From contig NC_088209.1 in assembly GCF_037126465.1 (NCBI RefSeq), positions 12,842,052-12,906,051 of the forward strand: a stretch of DNA of 64,000 bases. The letters are read 5' to 3'. Source of the DNA: Ornithodoros turicata (Eukaryota; Arthropoda; Arachnida; Ixodida; Argasidae). Each line of letters begins with the position of its first letter. The stretch's first letter is position 1. The notes below the pieces were generated by a model. The model saw nothing but the letters and a program-made list of their open reading frames with translations. It was not told where the DNA came from and searched no databases. Positions 21,340 through 32,449 of this stretch are shown here, piece after piece. The position numbers were made by a program, and so were the translations under genes.

Positions 21340-22024
21340 GGGCCGCTTAGAAAATGCCTTTCTTTTACATAGATGTCGCCACCCGCCTCCCCACTGCGCT
21401 CACGCGCGCTATTTCGTCTGCATAAACGTAAGAACCAGCGTTAATGAATGTCAACGGGTGCCCTCTTTCGCTGCATTGAGGAATTCGGTCACACACATCT
21501 GCATACTATATACGCGCATTCCCTGCAGTCTCCATCACGACGTGACGCTATATACTGTCCTGCGACACGCGGGACGGCAACAAAATTGATTAGATTTAAT
21601 AGTGAGAGGGCTCGACTCCTCACGCGAGAGCTGCGAACTTTCTCCTTTGATGTTGTTCGCGCGAAAATGAATTAGGGGGCAGATTACTTTCGGAGCAACC
21701 GTTGTACCTATACCAAACTGGATATATATAACTGTCTCGCCACACTGCCATAACTATAGAGGTGCCCGCGGGTGGAGTTATATCGGCAAATCCTCGTTTT
21801 TAGGGGGAGAAACACAACGTTTTAAAACCCGCGGCGACACGAGGAGTACATTTGCGAGCCCGTGATTTTTTTTTTCCTTCCTGTGGTATGATAATTGCAA
21901 TTTCTTACGACCGTCTGGTATCGAAACGGGCAGGGGAGGGTGACTAACCAATAACGTCGCTTCGCTTTATGTTGCTCCGCCTTGCTATAAGCCAAACCCT
22001 CGCTAAAATGTGCACTGCTTGCGC
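21340..22024. other. no gene recognised
   Basis: Unannotated DNA; short frames only, including the right part of a frame that begins in the preceding TIR element and is therefore rejected. Confidence 0.4.
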
Positions 22025-22028
22025 TTAA

Positions 22029-22681
22029 AGGAGTACAGAGGACCATCCAAAAAAATTTCAGATTAAGACATCTGATGAAAGTGTGTGTGTCATTATACCG
22101 AATAGCGCGAAAGGTCTTGATGTGTGCAATTTGTTTCCCAGAAAAAAACTCACATAAACATAGCTCCGCGCCTTCACCCTTAACTCGCCACTCCAGCTAT
22201 AACGAGGATGAGGAGGTATGATGGCACGTCACCGATGACGGCATAAGGAGACTCGTTCTGGTTTGTCGATCAGTGGGGGTCAGCGCATTGTTCCTTTGCC
22301 GCCGTAAACCTGTTTTGCCAGTTTTCCCGGATAATTGGGGATACAAGGAGCGCCCGAAGCATTACCGAGCAAGGAGAAATGCTTTATCAGAACCCCGAAC
22401 AGCCGAGTAGCAGACGACAGCGGAGTAGCAGACAACATTTTTCTAGGCCAATCAGCGAGCGTTCTCCTTATAGTGTCAGCGGGAGGTTCCAGGCAGATCA
22501 CAGGCTGGTACTGCTCTTCACCACCGTTGCGCACGGTCGCTTTTTGCGGCATATTTTAAATTCAGTTTCTGCGATAATTATGACTCTGTGGTGTAAATTA
22601 CTTCGCATGGTGCATCTTACTGGCAAACTTCACAGTTTTATAAGAAGAAAACTGGGTGTTAAAAATGACTTCTGTGCTACT
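22029..22681. mobile_element. TTAA-flanked element, long family, copy 2
   Basis: TTAA 22025-22028 and 22682-22685, ends AGGAGTACAGAGG and CTTCTGTGCTACT. It carries the extra segment TTTCTGCGATAATTATGACT...ACAGTTTTATAAG (22565-22650) missing from copy 1. A minus-strand 90-codon frame (22280-22552) corresponds to the one in copy 1. Function unknown. Confidence 0.9.
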
Positions 22682-22689
22682 TTAACACC

Positions 22690-23210
22690 GGACAAACCGA
22701 CCTCGACAGACATCGGAAACACGCGAAGCAGGCCCGTTGCTCAGTGATATCCTGTTTGGACGCACGGTCGTTCTCGGACATCGTACAAGGAAGCCTTCAT
22801 ATTGAAGTTTCTACATTAATTGGTACTGTGATTTTTGAGATCTGGGATTTTGAACGCTGAGATATCGTGGCATACCCTGTCATCGCTCGTTGCCTCGGAC
22901 TACAGCGCACGTGGTATCTTCTGCGGGACCCAGGCCGGTTTGCGAATGCTACCTTCTTATTTCTGCCTTGTGAGTGGACGTGCCCCCCGTCACGTGGTTT
23001 GACAAAGTTTTACCCCCATTTCCCCTGCGATGAGAAAAAAACTGTATTCTCTGACGTCATCGCACGACAGTGAAGTTCGTTCAGGTGTTTCTTCAACTAC
23101 GAGACGTACATCTTTTTTTCAGTACTCCGTCGCTGAGTATAAAGCGTGCACGATGTAACGAACCGTATATGTCACAACCCCTTCGATAAAATGTGACAGT
23201 GACTTCCGAG
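22690..23210. other. no gene recognised
   Basis: Short frames only; no repeat or RNA signature. Confidence 0.4.
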
Positions 23211-23215
23211 CAGTA

Positions 23216-23939
23216 CTGTAGAAGTGGTTTTTTTTCGCGTGGAAAATATTTTCGCGTTTCCGAGCAGAGCTGCTTTGAGGATTGATTCGCCAGAAATTCG
23301 CGACACAGGTTTCGGGAGTGCTTTGCTCTTGGATATCGTGCCGCCGTCAATACTCGGGCATATTTCGGCACGTACTAAGACATCCGTTGTTCACGTGGAT
23401 TGCGGCATTCTAGGTCTATTCCTTTCTTCTCCTCACAGAGATAGGAGGAAAGGTCCTGTTCAAATAGCCTTTGGGGACCCTGTAGGAGGCCATAGTACTG
23501 GCCGTGTGCAAGTTAGCCAGTTTATTTTAGCAGTTCTTATTAATTATCACTCCGGGCACTGACCAGTTCGGTTGAGATGTGGTACTATCATTCAAGCTGG
23601 TTTTGAGAATGCGGGGAAAGGCATGTTCTGGCTTCGGTATATTGCATGCTTGGTATATTGCATGTATAGTGCAAAGCGTTTATAGGAGTAACAAAAGCAT
23701 GATGAATTTTCATTTCTTTTCATCTTGCCTGATGGGATAAAACAATCTTCCGCGCTTGCTTAAACTGCCTATGCTACATGGAGTAGAAAGGGTCAGGTAG
23801 TCGCGGTATAGCGTCGAACGCCGAACGATTTTCGCCCTCATATGGCCAGAGTTATTCGCGGGAAGTTAAATTCGCGATTTTGGAGGTGTGCGCGAAAAAC
23901 GCGAAAAATAATTCCGCGCGAAAAAAACCACTTCTACAG
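23216..23939. mobile_element. TA-flanked TIR element, CTGTAGAAGTGG ends
   Basis: TA (23214-23215) CTGTAGAAGTGGTTTTTTT... and the mirror ...AAAAAAACCACTTCTACAG TA (23940-23941). TIR at least 25 bp with CGCG-rich continuation (TTTTCGCG motifs). A 112-codon frame (23224-23562) overlaps the left TIR and has no known domain. TA duplication fits Tc1/mariner/pogo. Confidence 0.87.
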
Positions 23940-23944
23940 TATTC

Positions 23945-24421
23945 CCTTCCCGTTCGTGCCACCGCAACTATATCGCACAGGACGGCCCAAACGGTGCATC
24001 ACGTCGGTATAGGCACGTTGACGTGAGGCACCGGAACATCGCCATTAATTAACTTCCATCTCTTCCCGTTCGTCTACAATGAAGCAGTTTCGCGTGGAAT
24101 CAGCCCTTCTGTTCCACGTTGAGGGTATAGGATGATGTATCTTCGTGTTGTGACGCCTATTTCCTATATAGTGCGTAAAGCGTAAAAATTCGTATCAATA
24201 TCATGGACCGGAATAGTTTCTTTTTTTTGTGCGTGTTTTTGGTTCAGTTCGGGTTCAGCTACGCAGCATTGCAAAACTATCGGTTCGAACCGGTTCAGGA
24301 AAGTGAATTCTGAGCAGATTGCCATGGGTTAAAATCAAGCACATCCTTACGATTCTCAAACAACACAAATGTACTTTTGTTGTTGTTACCGGCACAGCAG
24401 TGGCTCACCGCAACACTGCGT
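23945..24421. other. no gene; contains fragment of the GGTTCGG hAT
   Basis: About 24235-24300 (GGTTCAGTTCGGGTTCAGCT, then CGGTTCGAACCGGTTCAGG) matches the interior of the hAT at 15657 without ends. The rest is unannotated. Confidence 0.5.
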
Positions 24422-24429
24422 GTTACAGA

Positions 24430-25271
24430 TAGGGTTGCCACCTTTCGTAGTGAAAAATACCGGCTGAGGGAGAGGAGGTGGAATAGAGGGAAAGGAGGAA
24501 AGGCTCGCGGGAAAGGGAAAGTGGGTGAGGGGTGGAAGAGCACACACAGAAAACCAGAGAGAGAGCTCAAGACAATAGGAGGAAACGTGTTCCTGCGTGT
24601 AATAATAACAGTAATAATAATAATAATGAGTAACTAAAGAAACAACTGATGACTGCGCGGAGTTGGGTCTGTGGTCCAGATTTATTCAAGCTGTAGTGGA
24701 ATGTTGAAGGGAAAGCCCGGAAAAGTCCCGGCCCTGTGAAAAGTTTTGAGCCGCAAATACCGGCAAAAGGCTGCCGGTATCACCCTCCTACCGGCAACCG
24801 GCAGAGCGAGCAAATAGAGAGTTTTAGCAGACCGTTGATAACGTGGTGGTGGTGGTGATAGGGCTTGCCGTTGTCGGCCTCACGTATGTGGGCAACGTCA
24901 CGACTCACGCCCTGGGGGAATGTGCGTCCTGGCTCGACTTCTAAGGGAACTGTGCCGACATATGTCTGAAAGCGTCTGAGGAAAACCCAGGAAAAACCCC
25001 AGACAGCACAGCCGGCACCGGGATTCGAACCCGGGTACCTCCCAGTCTCGACGTGACATGGCCAGCACGCTAACCACTGAGCCACGGGAGCTGGTCCGTT
25101 GATAACGTGGCTTGCGTCAAACCGTATCAACCGGATCCAATCAGCGGATAAGATTCTGAGTCACGCGCGACTACGATTGGTTCCGATAGACACGATAATC
25201 GTATCAACAGTATACTAAAACTCACTAATAACCGGCCGTGCCGGTATAATACCGGCCTGGTGGCAACCCTA
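24430..25271. mobile_element. hAT element with nested SINE
   Basis: TAGGGTTGCCACC and its exact mirror GGTGGCAACCCTA (13-bp TIR) with 8-bp duplication GTTACAGA (24422-24429, 25272-25279). The first five bases TAGGG fit the hAT consensus YARNG. ACCGGC/GCCGGT motifs recur inside. The SINE at 24847-25095 inserted later. Without the SINE and its duplication the element is about 578 bp and non-autonomous. Confidence 0.92.
24847..25095 (-). mobile_element. tRNA-derived SINE, tail type B, nested in hAT
   Basis: Minus-strand copy of the type at 18520: head GCTCCCGTGGCTCAGTGG (complement near 25077-25093) and B box complement GGATTCGAACC. It ends in (CAC)n at the 3' side (24847-24860). A perfect 15-bp duplication, CCGTTGATAACGTGG, flanks it (24832-24846, 25096-25110). 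Confidence 0.96.
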
Positions 25272-25639
25272 GTTACAGATATGCATTTCAGGTGCAACGT
25301 TACTGTAGCATCACCCACCGTATGCACCCTGTACAACCTGCTCAGCGACTAGCTGTTATTTTCACACCCCGAAATGAAAGCAGAACTTGGGGTTTGCTGG
25401 ACGACAAAAACTGCGTACAAGGAAGGCTACAACTGCCAAAAGGAAGAAGAGAAAAAAATAAAGAAAACACGACCAATGGCGCTTCATGTCTTTTCTGTTC
25501 GGAAGTGTGTAATCTGCCGCCTCCATGTTCTTTTTTTTTTTTGACGAATTATTATAACAACCCTGGGTTTAGTCACTTCTTAGCATGAGGTAATTCAGCC
25601 TACGATACGAAGGAGGAAATACCTCACGCACTTGGGTTG

Positions 25640-26081
25640 CAGTTTGGTTTTGTTTTGTTCAGGTTTAGAACCTGTTTTGCAACGCGGTTCAATCCGCCAT
25701 GTAAATCGTAGTTCCGATCCCTCACAACGCACGTTACGTCTGATCGGCTTCGTGAACCGGTAACCGCAAAATTGATTTTCGGTTCAGTCCCGGTTTGGTT
25801 CAACGCGAGAAAAAACTATTTTGGTTCGGTTCAGTTCCGGTTCAGCGAAAAAGACGACTTTTTAGAGGTTGTCGGTTCGGGTTCAGTTTCGGTTCCGACC
25901 CGGTGCTCAATCCGTCCCGATGACGCACAACGCACATTTCGACTGAACCGTTTCGCGAACCGGTAAGTTTATTTCGGTTCAGTTCCGGTTCAGCTCAACG
26001 CGAGAAAAAATTATTTTGGTTCAGTGCAGTTCCGGTTTTTAGCGGTTTTCGGTTCGGGTTCAGCTTCGGTTCCGATCCCTG
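25640..26081. mobile_element. right-half fragment of the GGTTCGG hAT, internally duplicated
   Basis: Ends GGTTCCGATCCCTG at 26081 exactly like the hAT at 15657. Two successive segments (about 25740-25890 and 25950-26081), each containing GAACCGGTAA, GGTTCAGTTCCGGTTCAG-like and AACGCGAGAAAAAA motifs, look like a tandem duplication. No left end was found. Confidence 0.68.
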
Positions 26082-26089
26082 ATCAATAT

Positions 26090-26710
26090 ACAGGGGGTCC
26101 GAGCTAACACGCATCCAGCTTCTAAAATAAAATGCAGCGCTACGCGCACGAATGAATGACTCGTGTACGGTACTCACCAGTATTTTTTGGTTGGTTTTTG
26201 GTTGGTATTTTTTTGTTTCCGCAATAGCAAAGTCATAAACTGGAAAGTTGCAGAGTGCGCTGAGAAACACCCAGCCGACGTGTTACATCTTACATCTAGC
26301 ATAACGCCTTCTCGCTTTTTCCAAACGCTTTTTAACAAACAAACAAAACGCTCAAAATACAAAAAAAAAATACATCGCGTGACAACCTGTACGCGCCGCT
26401 CGAGTGCGTCTCGACCGAAGAGCTCTCGAGCAAGGTATATCTAAGCTGGTAACGTAAAACAAGCGAAAATACCAAATCAGACCCATCGGCAAGGCTACCA
26501 TCATGAGGCGCGAGCGATCCCGGGTGTTGGTAGTAGAGGTTCGATCGTAAACAAAAAAAAAAAAAAAAAAACTTTACAACATGGACAAGGCTTGTGGTAT
26601 AGGTTATTCGCAATTTCAATGTAGGAAACACTTTCTGTTGCCCCACTCGTGCATATATATACGAAATAATCTACCACGCGAGTACATTTCCGTATCCTGC
26701 TCTTTTGCGC
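26090..26710. other. no gene recognised
   Basis: A-rich runs at 26361-26370 and 26551-26570 and repeated TTTTGGTTGG near 26187. Open frames are short and unrecognised. Confidence 0.4.
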
Positions 26711-26725
26711 ATGTGCCACAGTGGA

Positions 26726-27032
26726 GGAGGAGGAGGAGGAGTGTCGTTGGGAGGAACCCGAGAGGTCTGCCTGCCCGATTAGGCGGCATGTTTCTCGGGA
26801 AGGGAAGGTGGTGGAGAGGAAAGGGTGAAGTGGAAGACCGAGCGGCATCCGCTCGGGGGGAGGATAGCTGCGTCCATGGGCCGACTTCAGGGGAACTGTG
26901 CCGGCATACGCCTATTACACATCTGAGGGAAACCCAGGAAAAACCCCAGACGGCACAGCCGGCCCGCGGATTCGAACCGCGGACCTCCCAGTCTCCAAGC
27001 GCACGCGTTACCGCTGCGCCACCGGAGCTGGT
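26726..27032 (-). mobile_element. tRNA-derived SINE, tail type C
   Basis: Minus-strand head with A box TGGCGCAGCGG (complement 27011-27021) and B box GGTTCGAATCC (complement 26968-26978). The core is shared with types A and B. A distinct tail with CCGAGCGGATGCCGCTCGG hairpin ends in (CCT)n. A 15-bp duplication, ATGTGCCACAGTGGA, flanks it (26711-26725, 27033-27047). Confidence 0.93.
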
Positions 27033-27049
27033 ATGTGCCACAGTGGACG

Positions 27050-28285
27050 TGTTTATCCGTGCATCTCTGTATCCGTGCCGTGTGTTCGTGCATTGTAATA
27101 CAGAGTTCGTACTCTTTTTGGGTTAAACAGGAGGCGACGTTCGCATCTCGGAGCTGTAGACCAAGATTAACGCGTGTGAGCATTCCCCGTTGCTGGACTC
27201 GCGAAAAAAAAAAAAAAAAAAAGAAAAAGAAAATTCATGGGACGAGCGGCCATGATAGCGTGAGTGTTAGCAGGAATCAGCTGTGCACCAACGATGTCAT
27301 GTTTTGTTGCAATGGACCTATAATGGCCACTCATTGAATAAATGCAAACGTCTAATCACTATATATACGTGTTCGTATAGCTCAAGGTGAGAAATGGACC
27401 TTAAGTGAACTATCCTAATTTCTGTGTGGTCATCACGATGCTCTTCTGTTGGAGTTGTCAAAATCTGTGACAACTGTATGCATTTCGAATTGATATGTTT
27501 CATTGAACCTGATATGATTTATTTTTCTGCGTTCTCGTCTGGTATTGTTGCCTGGGTGAGGAAAAGGGAACACAACGCGAACGAAGTGAGCGAACCTAAA
27601 CATGCCAAGGTAATTATGCCCTACTTATTATTCATACTGCTGACGTCACCTCTGACGTCATTTATTTACAATCATAGTAGTCCGCGCAACGGATGGATGG
27701 CGCTGACCGACGTCACTGTGGAGACACAGGGGCCTATGGGAGTTGCGCTACCTGTTCAGATATTCCTTGTCTCGAGCGTAGGCTGAAAGAAGCCAGACAC
27801 CCATGTGACCCCGAAGCCACGCCCAGCTTATCTGTGCATGGAATACAGGCATCGGGATGAACAGCAATAGCTGACACGGAGGGGAAGGGAGGCCTGTGTT
27901 TTATTCGCTGATGGAAAGGTACATTTTCATTGAATGAAAAATCGTCGTGGAGGCTCGGGATTCTTTCAGGTACGCACGTTCTGGCAAAAGTATGTGTAAA
28001 ACGTCGCAACGGTCTTGTTGTGTGTGTGTTTAGACCTCACATCACTTTTGACCTTTTGACATCATTAGGGGCTAGGCACGGGCGAGCCACTTTGCCCTAT
28101 GGTATCTTCGGCTGCCGTACCAATGCTCTAAGACAGAGCGCTCCGAGCTGGAGGAACAAAGAAGATTGAAGAAGGAACCAACTAACGGAAGCTGTTGTCA
28201 GAGCACTCTATTTTGACCAGTCGATGATAGAGCGCGTGCTCCAGAGCGAACGATTGGCGGCTGCCAGTCAAAGACGCCATTAGTA
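27050..28285. other. no gene recognised
   Basis: Contains an A-rich run at 27205-27230 and repeated CTGACGTCA motifs at 27639-27660. A 120-codon frame (27424-27786) has no recognisable domain. Nothing else supported. Confidence 0.4.
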
Positions 28286-28289
28286 TGCG

Positions 28290-28440
28290 GCCTTTTGCAG
28301 ACTCCATTGGGAAATGTATCGACATGCCTGTCCGAAAACCCAGGGAAAACCTCTAGAAGCGCAACCGACGGTGGGATCAGAACAGGTTACCTTAGGGCAC
28401 GATCACGAACGCGTCCACTATATACAGCGACGACTTCGGG
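28290..28440 (-). mobile_element. degenerate SINE remnant
   Basis: AAAACCCAGGGAAAACCTC, then GCAACCGACGGTGGGAT, resembles the complement of the SINE core and B-box zone; the head and tail are eroded. Confidence 0.5.
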
Positions 28441-28449
28441 GACGTGTTC

Positions 28450-29000
28450 TATCAGGATTCATTTAGTATACACAGGTCAGCAGTTTGGAGACGAGCTTCC
28501 TTTCCGGAGGCGTGTTTAAACGGGAGATCTCCCTAGAGGCGAACGTGCTCTGCACACGGTCACTTTCTCGTCGCCGTGACCGGAATCCACGGGTGTTGCT
28601 CGTGCCAACATCTTGGTCAGCTTTGTGAGCTCGTTCTCGCGGAACACTATACCGGTAGAGGTGTGCCCGGGTGCGCTGATATCCGCGGATATCCGCGCGC
28701 GACATCGGATTCCCGCATCTGCGGAAAGAACTATGCAGTTTTGAAATTAATTTTTAAAAAATTTAACAGTTTTGAAATCTGAACACGAAGGAAAGTAACT
28801 GTTCGGAGGCTGAAACCACGCAGAACAGAAACAGAAAATACTTTCTATCCTGTTCACCAGGTGTCGCTGTGTTGTATGTGCGTGCGTGCGTGTATGGGAA
28901 GGAATATATGGGAGAGAATGTGATGAGAGTGAGTGCAGGTGTCCCGTTACTTGAGTGAGGCCCACTGGTAAGTCGTCGGAAAGCAGATGCCAGCGCAGCG
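28450..29000. other. no gene; short ATATCCGCGGATAT palindrome
   Basis: CTGATATCCGCGGATATCCG near 28676-28696 is palindromic, and related TATCCGCGCGGGTGCGGAT occurs near 30212-30231; the two may be ends of one decayed element. No ORF supported. Confidence 0.4.
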
Positions 29001-29004
29001 TAAT

Positions 29005-29075
29005 TGGATACCCCACATGATCCGTAATCGAGAGGTGCGCGGTTCAAATACCACCGCTGTCTGGCTTTTGCGACG
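29005..29075 (+). other. tRNA-like remnant with B box
   Basis: GCGGTTCAAATACC (29038-29051) resembles a Pol III B box and is preceded by an A-box-like AGCGTAATTGG. AGCG near 28994 and CGCT near 29055 could pair. Likely an old SINE head; weak. Confidence 0.3.
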
Positions 29076-29208
29076 ACTCCCATATTTCAGTTTTTCGGTC
29101 ATTTCAGTTCTTTTGACACGAGCGCGGTAAACCGAGCCACAAAAACCATTTTGTCCGCAAAAGAGAACGCTTCCGTCGGCGACCGCTGGGGGGGCGATAT
29201 AATTGAGA

Positions 29209-29703
29209 GCGCACCAGAGCCGTTTATAGGGAGAGTTTGGCCATTAGAGGAGCCTAACTTAAAGCGCGTCATGCGACGTCACGGCTGAACGACCTCCCTC
29301 GTCGTGGTCTATTGTTGTGCCGTCGTCAGCTGGTCGCCGACGCCATATTGATGCTGACCGTTGTTTACAATCAACGGAGAGAAGACACGTGCGAACTTCT
29401 TGCTTCGAAAGCCTTTCGTCCTTGAACTCTTTCAGTTCAGCAACAAAGCCCCCTTATCACTGGCGCGAGTGGGTCATGAGCCGGTTATTCCTATAGATTA
29501 CATTCAGCGCGACCACGAAGCTGTGGACTAGCTGGAGGACAGCATCAATATGGCGCGACTAGACGGCTGATAAGCGGAATCCGCTCGGATTCAGGCTTTT
29601 TGGGCGGTGCAACGATGACTCTGACGTCAAAATAGGCTCCACCCATGAGGCGGCAAAAGATCAACGAATGGCCAAACTCTCCCTATAAATGGCTCTGGAG
29701 CGC
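29209..29703. mobile_element. TIR element, GCGC-CCAGAGCC ends
   Basis: The left end GCGCACCAGAGCCGTTTATA continues GGGAGAGTTTGGCCATT. The right end is its reverse complement with two or three mismatches (GGCCAAACTCTCCCTATAAA). TIR about 37 bp, 495 bp overall, no target duplication recognised and no transposase. Related ends occur at 1-239 and 44697-44717. Confidence 0.78.
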
Positions 29704-29984
29704 ACAACGGAGGAACCGAAAACGGCGTCGAAGTGTGCCGTCCCTTACATTTCTGTGCCTTCAACTGACTAATATGGCACAACTGCGGTATACTGTAGCA
29801 GTAACTGTACATGGTTCCGGGAAAGTTTGTACGGCGAACAGTAAGACCGTTTCTATAACACAGCATTTTCCTCGTGCAGATCGATAGTTTCCTACAACTA
29901 GTATGACAGTTGGATGCGCGGATACACTCATCGTGCTGAACACTGACCGACTATAGACGTACACATTCTCCTTGCTGAACACCG

Positions 29985-30190
29985 GGAGGTGATGGGTTCG
30001 AATCTTAGCACCGGCCGTGATGCCTGGGGTTTCCCCTGGGTTTTCCGAAGACAGTCCGGACGAATGTCGGCACAGTTCCCCCTGAAGTCGGCCCGGGATG
30101 CACACTAACTCCCTGTCCCCCACACCTCTGTCCACATCTGTACATCGCTCATAACGACAATTGCTTCGCGACTTTAAACGCGGAATTAAA
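29985..30190 (+). mobile_element. 5'-truncated SINE, tail type A
   Basis: Begins at the B box (GGGTTCGAATCTTAG). It carries the core GGGTTTCCCCTGGGTTTTCC, CCCTGAAGTCGGCC and the A-type tail down to CGCGGAATTAAAAAAAA. 5' truncation is typical of target-primed retrotransposition. Confidence 0.82.
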
Positions 30191-30284
30191 AAAAATAAGA
30201 AAGAAAAATTCAATATCCGCGCGGGTGCGGATGAGGACATTATTTCAGATTGGCCAGGCGATTGCGGACGCAGATACTGTCAAT

Positions 30285-30812
30285 CAAGGGATGGGCAGTA
30301 TTTAAATGCATCGTAATTAAAATAGTATTTAAAATATAAGCACGTGTATTTATATTTTGTATTTTCAATACAGATTGGAAAAATTTATTTATAATTATAT
30401 TTTCACAAACATTTTTGGGTATGTTTGCATTTTCCTCACAGTATGTATGGTAGTAGTTACGGTATTTAAATACTCACATTGAAAAATATTTAGTATAAAT
30501 ATGAATCACGAGCAGTGATAAAAGTGAAGATTTAGTACACATGAACGGCACAATTGCTCTGCACCTCCGTTCTCATCCAACAAGCAGCTCAAGGTAAAAG
30601 TCGGAAGCACAATCGTGCCGTAAAGCTTGCGGCAAAATCGGAAGCAGTTGGCGCCTGCAGTAACTTAACTACTATAGTTAACTACTCGAAATAGTAGTTT
30701 AACTAGTAGTTGCACACTACATTTCTGCAAATAGTAGGTAACTACTTCTTATCTACAATCAGGTAGTTTAACTACAACTAGTAGTTTAACTACATGTAGT
30801 TAACTACTAGCC
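30285..30812. other. AT-rich repeats resembling hAT subterminal arrays
   Basis: CAAGGGATGGGCAGTATTTA at 30286 looks like a left hAT end. 30658-30812 is made of AGTAGTTTAACTA/TAGTTAACTAC repeats ending GCCATCACTG. No matching 8-bp duplication was found, so boundaries are not assigned. Confidence 0.5.
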
Positions 30813-30814
30813 AT

Positions 30815-31487
30815 CACTGCTAAATACCAGGCGTAGAAAGTATTTAAAATTCAGTGCGAAATACTCAAAACCGAAAGTAATTTGAGTAGAGTACTAAATA
30901 CTCTACGAAGTATCTAAGATACTCTTTTCAAGCGCTTTAGTATTAGCGGTAAGTGAAACGTGTATTCTGAACGTGGCCGTACAAATGAAAGGTTTCGGGG
31001 TCAAGCAATGTTTGGCAAACTTTGGCGATATGTTCCGACCCAAAACTTCGCAATCCCTCCTATATGTCAGCTCGAGCGTTTCGACTTCTGGCGCGCGTTT
31101 ATTGCTTCGGTGAGCTAGGAAATAAATGCCGGGATTCTCTTGTATCTAATATCCCCCGAGATATTCACCTAGAAATATAAATAGGGACAGTTTTCTGACG
31201 CAGGGGTCGGGCTATTGACAAGCAAGGTCAAGCGTGGCGCCAGCCTATTGTACGGGAGGATAAATGACAGATGCGAGATCCCCCCCCCCCCCTAATTAAA
31301 AGAGGAAAGTTCTAATCAGCTGAAATTCTGGACACGGCGGGGAAGTATGCTGGATACGGCTCGACGAGGGAGTAGTTAGTAACGAATACCAAGAAAAAGT
31401 ACTCGTCGCAAATAGTATTCAGTAGAGTACCGAAATACCGGAAGAAGTATTCAAAATACAGTATTTTGAGTACGTACTAAAGATTAA
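30815..31487. mobile_element. diverged copy of the hAT at 46973
   Basis: Collinear with 46973-47839: GAGTAGAGTACTAAATACTC, TTAGTATTAGCGGTAAGTGA, TATTCTGAACGTGGCC and TTTTGAGTACGTACT. The right end AAGTCTG at 31487 corresponds to the CAGACTT terminus. The left end is blurred. A SINE adjoins the right border. Confidence 0.72.
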
Positions 31488-31715
31488 GTCTGGGTGGTAG
31501 GTTCGAATTCTACCACCGGCCGTGCTCTGGTTTTCCTTCGGTTTTCTGGCAGACTTTCCTGGCGAATGTCTGCACAGGTCGCCCTGAGGTCGGCACAGGA
31601 CGCATAAATAACACTTCCTGCCATGCTACTCCCTCCTGCACTGTCCTCTACGCATCAGTTCAGGTGTGTACGCCTCTCATAGCCGCAGTTGCTCCGTGGC
31701 GCTAACACGGAACTT
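31488..31715 (+). mobile_element. 5'-truncated SINE, tail type A
   Basis: Begins within the T-arm (GGTAGGTTCGAATTC, then TACCACCGGCCGTG). Core GGTTTTCCTTCGGTTTTC, tail with TCTCATAGCCGCAGTTGC and GCGCTAACACGGAA. Diverged relative to 6973. Confidence 0.8.
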
Positions 31716-31719
31716 TCAA

Positions 31720-32440
31720 TACTTTAAAATAGCCACGAACATACTGTTCTTCGCGAACTTTATGTGGAAGACGATAACACCCCCCTCATTTTCCCTGTCC
31801 AGAATGCACTACCAAAGGTGGATGAACACAGATAAACGCTCGCTTTTGATGGGGAGGGGGGGGGGCGGTTTCTTTGTCGAAGGGCGTTATTGGGGATTAT
31901 TTTAGGAGCTTAGGTTACAGCTCGCGTTTGCCGCAAGAGTGAGGTGTTTACATTTTGGTCGGCTGTGGGGGAGTGGGAGGGGGTGGGGGGGGGGGGAGGT
32001 GTAACCTCTATTCAAAACCTCTCTCACGTCGCCTTCGTTTGCGTCCGTCGTATACGGTCCGGTTATTGCATTCGCTCAAACTGCGCCGCCCCTATTCCAG
32101 AGCTCCCTATTGTTAGTAGAGGCCCCATAGTGAGATAAGTCGCATATTTGACAGGAAGATAAGTGGCAGGTTTAAGACTGTGGGAAGAATGCGGCACGTG
32201 CCGACGGATGCATCCAATTACTTCGAGGCGGGCTAGCCTCGGCATTCTGCGGGAATATGCTAATTATTGTCTCGGGTTGTTAGCCTTGATCCTGGAAAGT
32301 TTGACGCTATCGCAAGTAAGCTTGCCTGCTCCGAATAGCCCTTACGTATTGTCCAGCTGCAATTGTATACCTCAACTGCGCGTTAGAATTGCAGACTGAA
32401 GGGCCTGGCGACAACGTTGCTTCGTTTTCCACGTAATGAA
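31720..32440. other. no gene recognised
   Basis: G-runs at 31853-31866 and 31985-31997. Short frames only. Confidence 0.4.
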
Positions 32441-32449
32441 TGTGTACAC

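Noticed and set aside
26581..27126. 181-codon frame
   Set aside because: Runs through the antisense of a tRNA-derived SINE whose boundaries are fixed by a 15-bp duplication.
30285..30812. A complete hAT element from CAAGGGATGGGC to GCCATCACTG
   Set aside because: The flanking octamers do not match and the two ends are not convincing mirrors.
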